A stretch of 64,000 bases of DNA, taken from positions 1 to 64,000 of the forward strand of contig NZ_NFLT01000010.1 in assembly GCF_002161055.1 (NCBI RefSeq), written 5' to 3'. The translations under genes were made by a program, and so were the position numbers. Shown one piece after another: positions 34,958 through 44,294 of the stretch. A model generated the notes under the pieces. The model was not told where the DNA came from. It saw only the letters and a program-made list of their open reading frames with translations, and did no database searches. The first letter of the stretch is position 1, and the number at the start of each line of letters is the position of its first letter. The DNA comes from Tyzzerella sp. An114. GTDB lineage: Bacteria; Bacillota; Clostridia; Lachnospirales; Anaerotignaceae.

Positions 34958-35983
34958 TTACTCTTTAACTATTGAAACAGAATAACCATTTCCTTCTACT
35001 TTAACATTATATCCCACCATAACACTAAAGGCTTCTGCTGGAACATACATATTTCCTTCATCATCAATATAAGGAGCAGCACCAAGTTTTAAAGGAGCAG
35101 TCATTCCAATCATTCCTTCAACAGAAGAATATGAAATATAACTATCATTGCCAACAGTAAAACTCATTTTACGAGTTTTATCATCAACTGTACAAGTATT
35201 TGTGCTTCCGTCCCATGTAATACTCATTCCAAAACTATCAGCCACGGCTCTAAGAGGAACAAAGGCTGTTCCATCTTTTATAATACCTTTTTTAGCAACT
35301 TCATTGTAATTTGCATATACACTTATTTCCCCGTCAGTGTATGGTGCAATAACTATTTTATTTAAAACTCCCGGATTTTCAACAGGTTGTCCATTCATAT
35401 CGTATCCAGACTGATACCATGTAAAGAAACGTACTCCCGGTTTAATATCTTCAATACTTCCCTTTTTATCAGTTCCAAAGAAAGAAACTTCAACATCTTT
35501 TCCAGTTTTTAAAGTTAAATCACTTTCATCAGTTGTAATTGACAAAGTATCACCATTATCAATTACAGAATTAACAACATGATATTTTATACAACCTGCA
35601 TCCATAGGTGTGTTTACTGCAACAGCATAAACATAAGTCTGTCCCGGATAACTCATAGCCATTATAGGACTGTGATAAAAATATATTCCGTCACCTTCTT
35701 TAATACTGTCAAAAGCAACTTTTTCACCTGTTCCACTATCTATAAATATTGTTTTTTCATCAATATTATAAATAGTTTCAACATCTTTAACATCTTTTGC
35801 AAGTATACTTTTATCGCTCTTTTCAACAACTGTTCCATAAGTTAAAGTTGGGTCTTGAATTTTTGCTACTTCTGTTGTTGTCACTGCAACAGTTTCGGAA
35901 ACTGCTTCATCAGCATAAACAGCAACAGTTCCAAAAGACATTGTCATAGCAAGAACAATTCCTAAAAGCATTTTGAACTTCAT
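34958..35983 (-). CDS. Secreted protein with copper amine oxidase N-terminal-like domain
   Basis: This 341-residue exported protein has a cleavable signal peptide (residues 1-24, ending AVYA before DEA). A middle beta-rich region (about 45-220) is followed by a copper-amine-oxidase N-terminal-type stalk domain (about 225-341: GTAFVPLRAVADSFGMSITWDG and MYVPAEAFSVMVGYNV). Such domains are cell-wall or protein-interaction modules in Clostridia and carry no oxidase activity. The start follows AAGGAGGT. It is monocistronic, and its ligand is unknown. Confidence 0.85.
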   Translation of the reverse strand: MKFKMLLGIVLAMTMSFGTVAVYADEAVSETVAVTTTEVAKIQDPTLTYGTVVEKSDKSILAKDVKDVETIYNIDEKTIFIDSGTGEKVAFDSIKEGDGIYFYHSPIMAMSYPGQTYVYAVAVNTPMDAGCIKYHVVNSVIDNGDTLSITTDESDLTLKTGKDVEVSFFGTDKKGSIEDIKPGVRFFTWYQSGYDMNGQPVENPGVLNKIVIAPYTDGEISVYANYNEVAKKGIIKDGTAFVPLRAVADSFGMSITWDGSTNTCTVDDKTRKMSFTVGNDSYISYSSVEGMIGMTAPLKLGAAPYIDDEGNMYVPAEAFSVMVGYNVKVEGNGYSVSIVKE

Positions 35984-36058
35984 AAAAATTACCTCCTTAA
36001 AATAATTTTTTAATTCTTAATTTTTAAGACGGTTATTTTTATAAATTGTTCCTTTTGT

Positions 36059-36685
36059 TTAAAATTTTAAATCAAAAAATCTTTTTGATACTCCATAAAC
36101 ATCATCAGCACCCATTATGCCAGATGAAACAGCAACACCCTTTATTCCTGTACCTTTAAGTTTTTCTACATTATCAATATTTATTCCACCTATTGCACAG
36201 ACAGGTATATTTACAGAACTTGTTATATTTTTCAATGTATCAAGAGACATAGGTTTTGCATCGTCTTTTGTAGGTGTAGCAAAGACAGCTCCTGAACCTA
36301 TATAATCAGCTCCCTGTCTTTCAGCCTCAAGGGCAAGTTCAACAGTGTTTGCAGTAGCTCCCACAATAAGTTTTCCACCTGAAATTCTTTTAACTTCACT
36401 TACAGGAATATCTTTTTGTCCCACATGAACTCCCTCAGCACCAACAGCCAAAGCAATATCAACTCTATCATTTATAATTAAAGGCACATTATATTTTTTT
36501 GTAAGCTCATGAAGTTTTAAAGCTTTTTCATAATATTCCCTTGATGTTATATTTTTTTCTCTAAGCTGAATAAGAGTAACTCCGCCCTTTAAACTTTCCT
36601 CAACAACTTCAAAAAAATCTCTACCTCTAAGTTGTCCATTATCTGTTACAACATAAACTTTTAAAAATTTTCCGTCAAAATTCAA
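36059..36685 (-). CDS. thiE: Thiamine phosphate synthase
   Basis: ThiE joins hydroxymethylpyrimidine-PP and thiazole phosphate to thiamine phosphate. TLIQLREKNITSREYYEKA, PLIINDRVDIALAVGAEGVHVGQKDIP, VGATANT, GADYIGSGAVFATPTK and AIGGINIDNV are all present. The correct start is the TTG eight bases after GGGAGG (MNFDGKFLKVYVVTD), giving 208 residues. Longer frames run through thiM. It is last in the riboswitch-controlled operon and overlaps thiM by 11 bases. Confidence 0.95.
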   Translation of the reverse strand: MNFDGKFLKVYVVTDNGQLRGRDFFEVVEESLKGGVTLIQLREKNITSREYYEKALKLHELTKKYNVPLIINDRVDIALAVGAEGVHVGQKDIPVSEVKRISGGKLIVGATANTVELALEAERQGADYIGSGAVFATPTKDDAKPMSLDTLKNITSSVNIPVCAIGGINIDNVEKLKGTGIKGVAVSSGIMGADDVYGVSKRFFDLKF

Positions 36686-37499
36686 AATGTATTCCCTCCC
36701 TAAAATCATAATGAGTATTAGCCATATTATAAACAGCGTCAAAAAGTCTAACTTTAAACATTCCAGCCCCTTCATTATCAAGCAATAATTTTTCAGCAGT
36801 CTCACCGCATAAATCCATTGTCAATATACCGAAGGCACAGGCAAGAAACATATCTTTTTCAACTGCTGCAAATCCTCCTGTAAGGGTGGAAGTCATACAG
36901 CCTGAACCGCTTATTGTTTTTAAAAACTTACTTCCTCTTGTTATAGTTATCTCTCTTTCACCGTCTGTTATATAATCCTCTGTACCTGTGACAGCAATAA
37001 CAGAGCCTGTATTTTTAGCTAATATTTTTGCTGTAATTTTATCATTTTCATCAAAATTTTCAACAGAGTCAACACCCTTATTAAGTTTAGGCATACAGCC
37101 GGAAAGGACTTTTATTTCAGCAGAATTTCCCTTTATTATAGAGGGCTTTATATTCTGAAGAACAGTTTTTATACTTTCCCTTCTAAAATTAGTAGCACCA
37201 ACTCCAACAGGGTCAAGTATAATTGGAATACCCTTCTTTTCAGCCTCTTTTCCTGAAATTATAACAGATTTTATTCTTTCATTATCCGGTGTACCTGTAT
37301 TTAAAACAACAGAATTTGAAACAGCAGTAATTTCAGAAACCTCACCACTATAAAAAGCCATAACAGGAGAAGCCCCCAAAGCTACACATATATTAGCACA
37401 ATCCTGCATAGTAACAAAATTTGTTATATGATGAACCATAGGGTTTTTCTCTTTTATAAGTTTCAAGTCTTTTTTAAATGTTTCAAAAAAATCATTCAT
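36675..37499 (-). CDS. thiM: Hydroxyethylthiazole kinase
   Basis: ThiM phosphorylates the salvaged thiazole moiety of thiamine. Hallmarks are NPMVHHITNFVTMQDCANICVALGASP, LDPVGVGATNFR, IKGNSAEIKVL, VTGTEDYITDG and the catalytic GSGCMTSTLTGGFAAV. The start used is the ATG overlapping the thiD stop by eight bases (ATGAATGA), giving 274 residues. Its presence with thiD and thiE but no thiC/thiG in the window indicates salvage. Confidence 0.95.
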   Translation of the reverse strand: MNDFFETFKKDLKLIKEKNPMVHHITNFVTMQDCANICVALGASPVMAFYSGEVSEITAVSNSVVLNTGTPDNERIKSVIISGKEAEKKGIPIILDPVGVGATNFRRESIKTVLQNIKPSIIKGNSAEIKVLSGCMPKLNKGVDSVENFDENDKITAKILAKNTGSVIAVTGTEDYITDGEREITITRGSKFLKTISGSGCMTSTLTGGFAAVEKDMFLACAFGILTMDLCGETAEKLLLDNEGAGMFKVRLFDAVYNMANTHYDFREGIHFEF

Positions 37500-38298
37500 A
37501 TTTAAGACCTGCTTTTTCAAAAAGTGCATAGAAATGATTTGTAGGTCCTACACCTTTTCCTATATCAAGAGAATGTTCAATGGCAACTGTTATATATTTT
37601 TTAGCCTCTTTTACAGCCTCCTCAACAGTCATTCCATTAGCAAGATTTGACGCTATTGCAGAGGAAATTGTACAACCTGTTCCATGAGTATTTTTTGTAT
37701 GTATTCTATCTGATTTAAGCATAATCATTTTTTCACCGTCAAAAAGAATGTCTGTTGCCTCATTCTCAAGATGACCACCCTTTACAAAAACATTTTTAGC
37801 TCCCATTTCATGTATCATTCTTGCAGCTTTTTCCATAGACTCAATATCATCTATTTTCATTCCTGTTATAACTTCAGCCTCAGGAAGATTAGGTGTGAGA
37901 ACATAAGCAAGAGGTATAAGTCTCTTTATAAGAGCCTCTTTAGCCTCAGGCTGTAAAAGGTCAAAACCATGTTTTGAAACCATTACAGGGTCAATTACAA
38001 CATTTTCAGGTTTATATTTTTCAAGTCTATCTGCTATTGTATTTATTGTGTCAATCTGTGAAACCATACCTATTTTCACAGCAGAAACTTTTATATCATC
38101 AAAAATGGCATCTATCTGAGCCCCTATTATCTCAGGAGAAATATCCTGACAGCCAAAAACTCCCTGTGTATTTTGAACAGTAACAGCTGTTATAACACTC
38201 ATTCCATAAGTTCCATGGGCAGAAAATGTTTTTAAGTCAGCCTGTATTCCAGCACCTCCACAAGTATCACTTCCTGCTATGGTAAGCACATGTTTCAT
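37492..38298 (-). CDS. thiD: Hydroxymethylpyrimidine / phosphomethylpyrimidine kinase
   Basis: ThiD phosphorylates HMP and HMP-P to feed ThiE. The ribokinase-like sequence shows LTIAGSDTCGGAGIQADLKTF, VTAVTVQNTQGV, VIDPVMVSKHG, LTPNLPEAEVITG, VKGGH and HGTGCTISSAIASNLANG. At 268 residues it is complete. The ATG follows GGAGG. It lies between thiW and thiM in the operon. Confidence 0.95.
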   Translation of the reverse strand: MKHVLTIAGSDTCGGAGIQADLKTFSAHGTYGMSVITAVTVQNTQGVFGCQDISPEIIGAQIDAIFDDIKVSAVKIGMVSQIDTINTIADRLEKYKPENVVIDPVMVSKHGFDLLQPEAKEALIKRLIPLAYVLTPNLPEAEVITGMKIDDIESMEKAARMIHEMGAKNVFVKGGHLENEATDILFDGEKMIMLKSDRIHTKNTHGTGCTISSAIASNLANGMTVEEAVKEAKKYITVAIEHSLDIGKGVGPTNHFYALFEKAGLKYE

Positions 38299-38318
38299 AA
38301 AAATTTACCTCCAAAATA

Positions 38319-38810
38319 TCAATTTTCAATTTTCTTTCCAAGTTTAAGTATTTCTTTAGATTTAAGAACTATATATCCTATTATGCTTCCACCTATTGAG
38401 CTTATAGCAAAAGGAATAACGTATGTAAGAGCTCCAGCTTCATTGCCCAGTACAAGAACAGCAAGAGGAACAGCCATAAGACCACCTATAATTCCAGTTC
38501 CAACAACCTCACCTATTGCAGTTACAAGTTTATTTTTTGTATACTTATACAAAAGTCCCGCAAGAAGTGCACCTACCATACTTCCAGGGAAAGCCATAAT
38601 TGAACCTGTTCCCATAAAGTTTCTCAAAAGTGATATACAAAAAGCGTTTACCACTCCATAAAAAGGTCCTAAAAGCACAGCAGAAATTACATTGAGAGCG
38701 TGCTGTATAGGAAAACATTTAGCAGCTCCAACAGGAATATATATAATCTGTCCTGCAAGTACTCCTATTGCTATAAACATAGCGGAAATTGTAAGTTTTT
38801 TAGTTTTCAT
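38319..38810 (-). CDS. thiW: ECF transporter S component ThiW (thiazole uptake)
   Basis: This 163-residue membrane protein has five or six helices and ThiW features: MKTKKLTISAMFIAIGVLAG, PVGAAKCFPIQHALNVISAVLLGP, RNFMGTGSIMAFPGSMVGALLAG. It is the substrate-binding subunit of an energy-coupling-factor transporter, thought to import the hydroxyethylthiazole precursor. First gene of the TPP-riboswitch operon; the next gene product, ThiD, follows directly. The shared ECF ATPase module is elsewhere. Confidence 0.92.
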   Translation of the reverse strand: MKTKKLTISAMFIAIGVLAGQIIYIPVGAAKCFPIQHALNVISAVLLGPFYGVVNAFCISLLRNFMGTGSIMAFPGSMVGALLAGLLYKYTKNKLVTAIGEVVGTGIIGGLMAVPLAVLVLGNEAGALTYVIPFAISSIGGSIIGYIVLKSKEILKLGKKIEN

Positions 38811-38852
38811 AATTAAAACCCCTTTCTAAAAACTTTTTTTAATAAAAAAAGC

Positions 38853-38888
38853 CAAAATAAAATCATACATAAGTATGTTTTTATTTTG
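38853..38888 (-). terminator. TPP riboswitch expression-platform terminator
   Basis: CAAAATAAAA-CATAC pairs with GTATG-TTTTATTTTG in an AT-rich hairpin followed by GC and seven T residues (38844-38850) on the minus strand, between the aptamer and thiW. It is the likely off-state terminator when TPP is bound. Confidence 0.75.
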
Positions 38889-38906
38889 ACCTTCTCCGTA
38901 AAATCA

Positions 38907-38999
38907 TTGCTTCCCTCCGTCGGCATAATCCGAATCAGGTTCAGGAGTAAAATTTTAGGAAATTTTTCTCAGCTGTCCATTATACAGCACCCCCAGCAA
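38907..38999 (-). promoter_or_regulatory. TPP (THI-box) riboswitch
   Basis: On the minus strand the conserved aptamer elements appear in order: GGGGGTGC, GCTGAGA, CCTGAACCTGATTCGGATTATGCC (consensus CCTGAtctGGATaATGCC) and GGAGGGAAGCAA. Helix P1 closes as TTGCT (38995-38999) with AGCAA (38907-38911). It is followed by a terminator-like hairpin and controls thiW-thiD-thiM-thiE in response to thiamine pyrophosphate. Confidence 0.95.
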
Positions 39000-39059
39000 A
39001 GTATTAAACTGTATTTTTAGGATAACACTTATTTTTAACATTGTAAAGATTTAATATAA

Positions 39060-39086
39060 AAAAGCACAGCTTAAAGCTGTGCTTTT
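39060..39086 (-). terminator. Terminator of the DUF1292 gene
   Basis: AAAGCACAGCTT and its complement flank a one-base centre (functionally a loop of several bases), followed by T residues on both strands. It lies after the DUF1292 stop. Confidence 0.8.
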
Positions 39087-39094
39087 AAAAAATA

Positions 39095-39409
39095 TTATTC
39101 TTCCTCTTCTTCCTCATCATATAAAGCATAGAAAGCTTCAGAAACTTTGTCAAACTCCTCATCACTTTCGATAAGTCCAAGTTCAATTTCTTCTCCTTCT
39201 TCTTTATATTCATAAATAAGAACTGTCTCATCAGTTATTGGTAAAAGAGCAATATATTCTTTTCCCTCAACTTCAAAAACTCCAAGGATACCACATTCAA
39301 CTTCTGTATCATCATCAAGTGTTAAAAACATTGTATCCATTTCTTCTTCATGGTCATGGTCACAACCACAGCCGCATCCACATTCTAATTCTTTATCTTT
39401 TTCGCTCAT
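39095..39409 (-). CDS. DUF1292 acidic protein
   Basis: This 104-residue acidic protein belongs to the DUF1292 family (YrzB-like). A Cys/His-rich N-terminal stretch (CGCGCGCDHDHEEE) precedes the conserved core MFLTLDDDTEVECGILGVFEVEGKEYIALLPI and a poly-Glu tail. The Cys/His cluster may bind a metal. The start is the ATG after AAGGAGAG; an upstream in-frame ATG is not used. DUF1292 proteins are widespread in Firmicutes without assigned function. Confidence 0.88.
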   Translation of the reverse strand: MSEKDKELECGCGCGCDHDHEEEMDTMFLTLDDDTEVECGILGVFEVEGKEYIALLPITDETVLIYEYKEEGEEIELGLIESDEEFDKVSEAFYALYDEEEEEE

Positions 39410-39492
39410 GTTAAACTCTCCTTTAAAATAGATTTTTTGCATAAGCAATAGTATGCTAATTTTATTCTATAACATAATACAACTTATAACAA

Positions 39493-40785
39493 TTATTTTT
39501 TTATATTTTTTTGTTTTTTTAAAGATTTTTCAGCCTTTTTAGCAAAAAATCCTTTATCTTTATTTACGTTTTCTTTATCTGTTTTTACTCTTTTCATAGC
39601 TTCAAAAGGCTTTAAGTTTTTATTAATCTTTTTAGCAGGTATGTTTTTAGCCTCAACAAGCTTTCCATAGGACATTTCCATATGTTTGAACTTTATTCCC
39701 AAAGTCTTTTCATATTTTCTTATCCATTTTTTCTCAAAATCTGTAACTACTGATATACATTTTCCCTTTTCTCCTGCTCGTCCTGTTCTTCCTGCTCTGT
39801 GAAGATAATAAACAGGCTCTTCCGGTATATCAATATTTATAACATGGGTAACCCCTGGAATATCAAGTCCCCTAGCACTTAAGTCTGAAGATACAAGTAT
39901 ATTAACTCTACCCTCTCTCATATCCTCAATGGCATTTCTTCTGTCATATTTATGAGCCTTTCCATAAATTCCAACAGCTTTTATACCATGATAATTAAGT
40001 TTATCAACAATAACTTCTATATTTTCATTGTTATTTATAAACACAATACCTTTTTTAATATTCTCCCCATGAACAAGCTTTCTTATAACAATTATTTTTT
40101 CTCTCTGTTCTGCTGTTATATAAATATGTTCAATATTCTCAGGAAGTTTTTCATTACTTGAAACATTTAAAAATACAGGCTCTTTCATTAAAGCCATAGC
40201 TCTTTTTGAAGCCTCATCTGTAACAGAAGCTGAAAGCATTACAATCTGTCTATCTCTCAAAGTAGTTTTGACAACAGCCTCAACACCTGAAATATTAAGG
40301 TCATCAATCATTCTATCAGCTTCATCAATAACTATTGTTTTTACAGTGTGAGCCTGAATTTTTCTCTTTTTAATAAGGTCAAATATTCTACCTGATGAGC
40401 CAATTACAATCTGTGGTTTCTCTTTGAGTTTATCAATTTGACGCTGTATATTAGCACCACCTATTATAAGGGCAGATTTTACATTAACACCTGAATTTTC
40501 AGCTAAAAGCTCAGCTTGTCTATAAACTTGAACTGCCAATTCGTGAGTAGGTGTAAGTATTATAGCTTGAGTTGAGCGAAGTGTTGTATCAACATTCATA
40601 AATAAAGGTAAAAGATATGCTAATGTTTTACCTGAACCAGTATAAGACATAGCAACAATATCTTTTTTATCCATAAATGGTTTTATTATAATACTCTGTA
40701 TTTCAGTTGGGATTGTTATACCTTGTTTTTCAAGACCTTTTACAAGCTCTGGCATAACTCCCGCTTTTTCAAAACTATTTTCCAT
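39493..40785 (-). CDS. DEAD-box RNA helicase
   Basis: This 430-residue RNA helicase has all core motifs: the Q motif region GITIPTEIQSIII, motif I SYTGSGKT, Ia PTHELAVQ, II VIDEADR, III SAS, V SARGLDIPGVTHVIN and VI HRAGRTGRAG. The C-terminal tail is short, basic and Lys-rich, consistent with RNA binding, similar to CshA/CshB. The start is the ATG after AAAGGAT. It is likely involved in ribosome assembly or mRNA turnover; the exact paralogue cannot be assigned. Confidence 0.92.
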   Translation of the reverse strand: MENSFEKAGVMPELVKGLEKQGITIPTEIQSIIIKPFMDKKDIVAMSYTGSGKTLAYLLPLFMNVDTTLRSTQAIILTPTHELAVQVYRQAELLAENSGVNVKSALIIGGANIQRQIDKLKEKPQIVIGSSGRIFDLIKKRKIQAHTVKTIVIDEADRMIDDLNISGVEAVVKTTLRDRQIVMLSASVTDEASKRAMALMKEPVFLNVSSNEKLPENIEHIYITAEQREKIIVIRKLVHGENIKKGIVFINNNENIEVIVDKLNYHGIKAVGIYGKAHKYDRRNAIEDMREGRVNILVSSDLSARGLDIPGVTHVINIDIPEEPVYYLHRAGRTGRAGEKGKCISVVTDFEKKWIRKYEKTLGIKFKHMEMSYGKLVEAKNIPAKKINKNLKPFEAMKRVKTDKENVNKDKGFFAKKAEKSLKKQKNIKK

Positions 40786-40871
40786 TTCAAAAATCCTTTC
40801 ACAAAATATACGAAACATTAACTATCGGTTAAATATTATATATTAACAAAAAGGGTATTGTCTAGGAAAAA

Positions 40872-42122
40872 TTAAAATAAAGATTTTTTACATTCATACT
40901 TTATAGTATTAATACATTCATCAAAGCCTATATTGTTATAATCACATAATTTTTTAACATCTTCATACTCTGGATAACAATATACTTTTCCTTTTCGTCT
41001 ACAAACTTTTATATTACAATTTCCAAGAGATGATTTAAAATTTATAAACTCTCTATCCATTATATCTCTATCAACTGTATATTTTCTTATGCCTATTGTT
41101 GTTAAATTTTCAAAAATAGTATCAGATAAAATTTCAACCTTCGAATAATCACAAAGTACAGAGAGCATAACAGCCGGTCTATTCTTTTTCATATAAATAT
41201 TTGTAAAAAATACATCTCTTGCACCTTTTTCAAAAAGTTTATCCATTGTATAAGAGAGAGCCTCCGGTGTAGAGTCATCAACATTAGTTTCTATCATAAC
41301 AACTTTTTCTTCTTCTGTTTCTTTTTCTTCTCTTAAAATCATAACTCTTAAAATATTAGCATTTTTAAAGTCTTTCTTTCCAGTTCCTATTCCTGTTTTT
41401 ATTATTTTAAATTTTTTAGGAAGTTTTCTTTCTGTTGAAAGACTGGCGGCAATTCCTGCACCAGTAGGAGTTATCATTTCCCCTCTATTATCTGTAATTT
41501 TCATGCTTAAATCACAATCAGAAAATATATTTAAAACAGCAGGAACAGGAACAGGCAAAACACCATGTTGACAATTTACATAGCCTTGTCCCTCATAAAT
41601 TTCAGAAAAAACAAATCTCTTTATACCTAAATTGTCAATACATACAGCTGTTGCAACAATATCAACTATTGAATCAACAGCTCCAACCTCATGGAAATGA
41701 ACTTCACTCAAAGGTTTATTGTGAGCCTTTGACTCAGCCAAAGCAACTTTCATAAATATATCTTTTGAAATATTTTTTGCATTTTCTGTTATGCCACTTT
41801 TATCTATTATTTCAAAAATATCATTTACATTTCTATGGATATGGTTGTGGTGGTGATGATGTTCATGGTGGTGACTGTGTTCATGCTTATGACTATGTTC
41901 GTGTTCATGATAATGTTCTTCATCAAGTATTACATCAAATCTTCCTCCGTCAATACCACACTTTTCACGTCTGCCTATTTCAATTTTATAGCCTGAAACA
42001 TTAAGACTTTCAAGGGCTTTTAATAAAACATCTTTATCAGCACCAATATCAATTAGAGCTGAAACAGTCATATCCCCGCTTATGCCTGAAAAACATTCAA
42101 AATAAAGTATATCTTCATTCAT
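40872..42122 (-). CDS. larC: Nickel-pincer cofactor biosynthesis protein LarC
   Basis: LarC inserts nickel into the pyridinium dithiocarboxylate ligand to make the NPN cofactor of lactate racemase-type enzymes. Conserved FECFSGISGDMTVSALID, VHFHEVGAVDSIVDIV, GAGIAASLS and METNVDDSTPEALSYTM-like segments are present. A His-rich insert (residues 70-96, 17 histidines) probably binds Ni2+. In Lactobacillus plantarum larC is expressed through a programmed frameshift; here it is one intact 416-residue frame. The start overlaps larB by eight bases. Confidence 0.94.
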   Translation of the reverse strand: MNEDILYFECFSGISGDMTVSALIDIGADKDVLLKALESLNVSGYKIEIGRREKCGIDGGRFDVILDEEHYHEHEHSHKHEHSHHHEHHHHHNHIHRNVNDIFEIIDKSGITENAKNISKDIFMKVALAESKAHNKPLSEVHFHEVGAVDSIVDIVATAVCIDNLGIKRFVFSEIYEGQGYVNCQHGVLPVPVPAVLNIFSDCDLSMKITDNRGEMITPTGAGIAASLSTERKLPKKFKIIKTGIGTGKKDFKNANILRVMILREEKETEEEKVVMIETNVDDSTPEALSYTMDKLFEKGARDVFFTNIYMKKNRPAVMLSVLCDYSKVEILSDTIFENLTTIGIRKYTVDRDIMDREFINFKSSLGNCNIKVCRRKGKVYCYPEYEDVKKLCDYNNIGFDECINTIKYECKKSLF

Positions 42123-42867
42123 TTTTATCAACCGCCAATCTATTTATTTGTGTACTCATATATCCTGCACCGAAACCGTTATCTATATTTACAACGGCTA
42201 TTCCCTCAGCACAGGAATTAATCATTGTCAAGAGAGCTGAAAGACCTGAAAAATTTGCACCATAACCTATTGATGTAGGAACAGCAATAACAGGCTTATC
42301 AACAAGTCCTGCAATAACCCCTGCCAAAGCTCCCTCCATTCCAGCAACAGCAACAACACAATTTGCCTTTCTTATATCATCTATTTTTGAAAGAAGTCTA
42401 TGTATCCCCGCAACTCCCACATCATAAACTCTCGAAACTTCACTTCCAAAAAATTCTGCTGTCTGTGCTGCCTCCTCTGCAACAGGTATATCAGAAGTCC
42501 CCCCTGTACACACAGCAATAAGACCTTTTTTTATAATATTTTCATTCTGAATTTTTATTATTCTTGAAAGCTCATCATATTGTGCTTTTGGAACTATTTT
42601 TTTCACAGCTTCAAACTGTTCTTTTGATGCCCTTGTTCCCAAAACATCTATACCGTCATCATAAAAACTTTTAAATATTTTAACAAGATGTTCTGTTGTC
42701 TTTCCGCTACAATATACAACCTCGCCAAAGCCACTTCTAAGTTTTCTGTGGTGGTCAAGTTTTGCAAAGCCTAAATCTTCATAGGGAAGTTTTTTTAAAA
42801 TTTCTTCACCTTCATTTATATCAATCTCACCACTTTTTATTTTTTCAAGAAATATGCGTGTATCCAA
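42115..42867 (-). CDS. larB: Nickel-pincer cofactor biosynthesis protein LarB
   Basis: LarB carboxylates and hydrolyses nicotinate adenine dinucleotide to the dicarboxylated pyridinium intermediate of the NPN cofactor. It has AEEAAQTAEFFGSEVSRVYDVGVAGIHRL, the PurE-like segment MEGALAGVIAGLVDKPVIAVPTSIGYGA and GFGAGYMS. The TTG start six bases after GGGGGTG gives 250 residues, four bases after larE ends. The three lar genes form one translational block with larC overlapping. Confidence 0.94.
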   Translation of the reverse strand: MDTRIFLEKIKSGEIDINEGEEILKKLPYEDLGFAKLDHHRKLRSGFGEVVYCSGKTTEHLVKIFKSFYDDGIDVLGTRASKEQFEAVKKIVPKAQYDELSRIIKIQNENIIKKGLIAVCTGGTSDIPVAEEAAQTAEFFGSEVSRVYDVGVAGIHRLLSKIDDIRKANCVVAVAGMEGALAGVIAGLVDKPVIAVPTSIGYGANFSGLSALLTMINSCAEGIAVVNIDNGFGAGYMSTQINRLAVDKNE

Positions 42868-42871
42868 AAAA

Positions 42872-43690
42872 TCACCCCCTACTGATTTTAATGTCCATGC
42901 TACCGCTCCTAAAACCTTCCATATCAAGAGTTACATAATCAAAACCTTTTTTCTTTATCTCTCTTGTTATAAAATCTGTGTTCTCAACAAACTTTAAAAA
43001 ATCTTTTTTGTCAACTTCTATTCTTGCAATATTTCCATGGGCTCTTATTCTAACATTTTGAAAGCCTAATGATTTTATTATATTTTCACCTTCTTCAATT
43101 TTTTCAAAAAGCTCAAAATCCATTTTTGTATTATAAGGTATTCTTGTAGCAAGACATGGAGCTGACGGTCTTTCAGAAACTGAAATTCCTCTGTCTCTGG
43201 CTATTTTTCTTATCTCTGTTTTTGTAAATCCAAACTGCATAAGAGGACTTTCAACAGACAATTCTCTTATAGCCTTAATCCCCGGACGATAAAAGTTTAA
43301 ATCATCATAGTTTGTTCCTTCCATGCAAACTTCCAAACCATTATTTTTAGCACAGTCCACAAGTTTTTCAAATATATGTTTTTTACATATATAACATCTA
43401 TTTACAGGGTTATTTATAAGTTCAATATTTTCAGACTCATCAACCTCTATAATTATATGTTTAATATTTCTTTCATCACAAAGTTTTTTTGCTATCAAAA
43501 CATCAGCCTTTGGGTGAAGTCTTGTAACAAATGTTACAGCAACAGTTTTATTTTTATCTGACATTTCACTGGCAATATCAAGCAAAAGAGCACTGTCAAC
43601 ACCACCAGAAAAAGCCAAACATATACCTTTTTCAGAGACTTTAGCCATATATTTTTTAAGTTCGTCTAATTTTTCAAAAGTATCATTCAA
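42872..43690 (-). CDS. larE: ATP-dependent sacrificial sulfur transferase LarE
   Basis: LarE adenylates the LarB product and donates sulfur to form the thiocarboxylates of the NPN ligand. The PP-loop motif FSGGVDSALLLDIA, RCYICKKHIF and SAPCLATRIPYN are visible; the last contains the conserved Cys, the sacrificial sulfur donor of the single-Cys class. Cysteines in RCYIC are extra and could hold a cluster in other classes. 272 residues. It overlaps nikE by eight bases. Confidence 0.93.
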   Translation of the reverse strand: MNDTFEKLDELKKYMAKVSEKGICLAFSGGVDSALLLDIASEMSDKNKTVAVTFVTRLHPKADVLIAKKLCDERNIKHIIIEVDESENIELINNPVNRCYICKKHIFEKLVDCAKNNGLEVCMEGTNYDDLNFYRPGIKAIRELSVESPLMQFGFTKTEIRKIARDRGISVSERPSAPCLATRIPYNTKMDFELFEKIEEGENIIKSLGFQNVRIRAHGNIARIEVDKKDFLKFVENTDFITREIKKKGFDYVTLDMEGFRSGSMDIKISRG

Positions 43691-44294
43691 ATGTCATATC
43701 CTCCAAATTTATTATTCTAGTACATATTTTTTCTGCAAGATACATATTATGAGTTACTATAATCATTCCTATATTTCTTTTTTCACATTCAGAAATTAAA
43801 AAATGCCAAATTTGAGATTGAGTGACAGCATCAAGCATTGTTGTTATTTCGTCAGCTATAATAAACTTTGTATTTTCACACAATGCTCTGGCAACAGAAA
43901 ATCTTTGAAGCTCCCCTCCTGAAAGTTCTGTTGAGTATCTTTTTAGCCATTCTCTTTTTATACCTAAATTTTCAATTATATAATCATTTAAAACATTACC
44001 CTCCAAAAGAACTTTTTCCATTCTCCACATGGGATTTATAGCTTTTTCAGGATGTTGATATATAAGCTGTATGGGATTATAGCCTTTTTTTGAAACAGGC
44101 TTTCCGTCAACAGTAATTTCACCATAAATAGGTTTTTCATATCCTGCAATTATTTTTGCAAGAGTTGATTTTCCAAAACCACTTTTTGCAACAATTCCAA
44201 CTCTCTCACCATAATCAACAGAAAAACTTATATTTTCAAAAAGTATATTATCTTTACTGTATCCAAAAGTTATATTTTTACACTGAATGCCCAT
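43683..44294 (-). CDS. nikE: Nickel/peptide ABC transporter ATP-binding protein (NikE-type)
   Basis: This 203-residue ABC ATPase is one of two powering the nickel importer. Walker A VAKSGFGKSTLAK, signature LSGGELQRFSVARALC and Walker B FIIADEITTMLD are present, with IIVTHNMYLAE for the H-loop. It lacks the C-terminal oligopeptide/solute region seen in the partner, as is usual for short NikE proteins. It overlaps nikD and larE, so substrate assignment to nickel rests on operon context with lar genes. Confidence 0.9.
   Translation of the reverse strand: MGIQCKNITFGYSKDNILFENISFSVDYGERVGIVAKSGFGKSTLAKIIAGYEKPIYGEITVDGKPVSKKGYNPIQLIYQHPEKAINPMWRMEKVLLEGNVLNDYIIENLGIKREWLKRYSTELSGGELQRFSVARALCENTKFIIADEITTMLDAVTQSQIWHFLISECEKRNIGMIIVTHNMYLAEKICTRIINLEDMTFE

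Noticed and set aside
40872-42122. Programmed frameshift in larC as in Lactobacillus
   Set aside because: The gene is a single uninterrupted frame of normal length, so no frameshift is needed.
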